This document shows, piece by piece, positions 62,767 through 64,000 of a DNA stretch of 64,000 bases (position 1 is the stretch's first letter; the number at the start of each line of letters is the position of its first letter). This stretch comes from DAITQM01 sp039794245 (GTDB lineage Bacteria > Pseudomonadota > Gammaproteobacteria > Xanthomonadales > Wenzhouxiangellaceae). The notes under the pieces were generated by a model. It did not search any database, was not told the origin of the DNA, and was given only the letters and a program-made list of their open reading frames with translations. The stretch is from contig JBDIVS010000008.1 in the NCBI GenBank assembly GCA_039794245.1, forward strand, positions 1-64,000, in the 5' to 3' direction. Made by a program: the position numbers and the translations under genes.

Positions 62767-63234
62767 TCACCGCCGCGGCTGCCAATAACGTTCCATTTCG
62801 AGAAAGGTGAACGACGCCGACCAGGTGATCATCATGAAGCCGGCCAGCGCCTCGGTGGCGAGCAGCAGGCGCAGCGGGCCGAACGGCGCGAGGTCGCCGT
62901 AGCCGACGGTGGTATAGGTCACCGCCGAAAGATACAGCGCATCGTAGAGCAGCACCGAAACGATGCCCTCGATCCGGCCGAGCGCCGGAATATGTTCGGT
63001 GAAATAAATCGCCAGTCCGAAAATCCAGATCTCGGCGGCGTGCGCTGCGAGAAGGCTGCCGATCAAAACCAGCATGCCGCGCCGGCGCCGCATGCCGACC
63101 CGCGGCAACCAGCGGTTCAACCTGGATAACACCTCGTAATGGAACACCACGGTCAGTGACACGCAGCCGAGCGTGATCGAGCTGATCGCCCAGTGCGGGG
63201 CGCTGCCGAGCAAATACCACAGTTCGCCGATCAT
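62767..63234 (-). CDS. Small potassium-channel-like membrane protein (two-pore-domain type pore)
   Basis: 155 aa with about four hydrophobic segments. The final pair encloses TYTTVGYGDLAPFGPL, containing the potassium selectivity filter TVGYGD, followed by a last helix (LLLATEALAGFMMITWSASFTFLEM). This is the Ion_trans_2 pore pattern. No cytoplasmic RCK/TrkA domain is attached, so gating is unknown. It lies 7 bp after mutM on the same strand and may be expressed with it. Confidence 0.85.
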   Translation of the reverse strand: MIGELWYLLGSAPHWAISSITLGCVSLTVVFHYEVLSRLNRWLPRVGMRRRRGMLVLIGSLLAAHAAEIWIFGLAIYFTEHIPALGRIEGIVSVLLYDALYLSAVTYTTVGYGDLAPFGPLRLLLATEALAGFMMITWSASFTFLEMERYWQPRR

Positions 63235-63241
63235 CGAATGC

Positions 63242-64000
63242 TCAATGTTGACAGCCCGGACAATAATACGTCGCCCGCCCGGCCTGGACTAAATGGCGGA
63301 TGGCAGCCGCGCACCGCGGGCACGGCAGGCCGGCGCGATCGTACACCTGAAGCTCGCGGCTGAAATAACCCGGCCGCCGGTCGGCGTCGAAAAAATCGCG
63401 CAGCGTCGTGCCGCCGGCGGCAACCGCCGCGGCCAGCACGTCGCGGATGCCCGAGGCCAGGCGCGCGTAGCGGGCGCGCGCGATCCGCCGCGCGGCGCGC
63501 CGCGGGTGGATGCCGGCGCGGTGCAGCGCCTCGCTGGCATAAATGTTGCCCACACCGGCGACGAGCGCGCCGTTCATCAAAAGCGGCTTGATCGCCCCCG
63601 GCCGGCGGCCGAGCGAGCGCCACAACAGATCGCCGTCAAAGCCGGCGGCCAGCGGCTCCGGCCCCAGGCCGCTGAGCAGCGGGTGGCGAAACGGATCGCG
63701 GCCCGACTGCCAGGCGACCAGGCCGAACCGGCGCGGGTCGCAAAAACGCAAAAGCCGGCCGTCGTCGAGCGCGAAATCGAGATGGTCGTGGCGCGCCGCG
63801 GCGGTGCCGCCCGGCACCAGGCTCAGGACGCCGCTCATGCCGAGGTGAATGAGCATGAAGCCGCGTTCGAGGTCGAACAAAAGATACTTCGCCCGCCGGT
63901 CCACCGCCCGGATGGGTGCCCCGCGCAAGATACGGATCGCGGCCGGCACCGGTCGCCTGAGCCGCGCCCGGCGCACCGTCACATCGATGATCGTCCGGCC
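63242..64000 (-). CDS. mutM: Formamidopyrimidine-DNA glycosylase MutM (Fpg), N-terminus cut by the window edge
   Basis: The frame is open to the edge of the window at 64000; about the first 20 residues, including the catalytic N-terminal Pro, are missing. Visible are GRTIIDVTVRRARLRRPVP, RRAKYLLFDL, LIHLGMSGVL, RRFGLV, KPLLMNGALVAGVGNIYASEALHRAGIHPRR (helix-two-turn-helix) and the C-terminal zinc finger CPRC ... YYCPGCQ with the Gln/His end. It excises oxidised purines (8-oxoG). A valine codon (GTG) at 63982 is internal, not the start. Confidence 0.95.
   Translation of the reverse strand, partial: GRTIIDVTVRRARLRRPVPAAIRILRGAPIRAVDRRAKYLLFDLERGFMLIHLGMSGVLSLVPGGTAAARHDHLDFALDDGRLLRFCDPRRFGLVAWQSGRDPFRHPLLSGLGPEPLAAGFDGDLLWRSLGRRPGAIKPLLMNGALVAGVGNIYASEALHRAGIHPRRAARRIARARYARLASGIRDVLAAAVAAGGTTLRDFFDADRRPGYFSRELQVYDRAGLPCPRCAAAIRHLVQAGRATYYCPGCQH

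Overview
The window reads as chromosomal DNA from a high-GC (roughly 65% by eye) Gammaproteobacterium. The gene orders lptD-surA-pdxA-rsmA-apaH, mreBCD-mrdAB-mltB-rlpA-dacA-ybeD-lipB-lipA and tamA-tamB are typical of that class. The type II secretion order E-F-G-H-I-J-K-L-M-N-D is the one known from Xanthomonas (xps). The secreted-protein family at 25183-26724 resembles proteins I associate with Chromatiales-like lineages. The exact genus cannot be read from the sequence. No rRNA, tRNA or CRISPR array was seen.

Layout. (1) 1-1396 is an AT-richer accessory edge. It holds a minus-strand membrane glycosyltransferase (GT39/PMT-like) gene running off the left end and a 188-aa conserved protein whose C-terminus is built from a repeat. 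(2) 1397-3346 carries a SAM methyltransferase and a PfkB-family sugar/nucleoside kinase. (3) 3493-13774 is a tight plus-strand block for cell elongation (mreB, mreC, mreD, PBP2, RodA), peptidoglycan remodelling (MltB, RlpA, DacA) and lipoate synthesis (YbeD, LipB, LipA), with many start/stop overlaps. (4) 13860-19809: protease Prc, helicase PriA, CNT nucleoside transporter. (5) 19869-23088 (minus): Wzt/Wzm-type polysaccharide ABC exporter and a periplasmic parvulin isomerase. (6) 23355-26724 (minus): two large secreted proteins of unknown function. (7) 27072-38687 (minus): a lipoprotein and a complete xps-type type II secretion operon apart from the prepilin peptidase. (8) 38761-41004: two GT2 glycosyltransferases separated by an AT-rich island with a MITE-like element. 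(9) 41384-50233 (plus): LplT-like MFS transporter, a metallopeptidase lipoprotein, lptD, surA, pdxA, rsmA, apaH. (10) 50209-55006 (minus): rlmI, lgt, thyA, folA and a membrane-anchored phosphoesterase. (11) 55398-56201: another secreted protein, followed by a second, longer MITE-like copy. (12) 56866-64000: tamA, tamB, a small potassium-channel-like protein and mutM running off the right end.

Functionally the window is dominated by envelope building: wall elongation, O-antigen/polysaccharide export, LPS insertion (LptD), outer-membrane protein folding (SurA, TamAB), lipoprotein maturation (Lgt) and type II secretion. Three unassigned secreted proteins are plausible clients of these systems (inference). 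The least explained feature is a family of short elements with terminal inverted repeats (TTAACCCAACTGT...), seen as one remnant, one 152-bp copy and one roughly 457-bp copy carrying a hairpin-rich insert, each beside envelope or glycosyltransferase genes.
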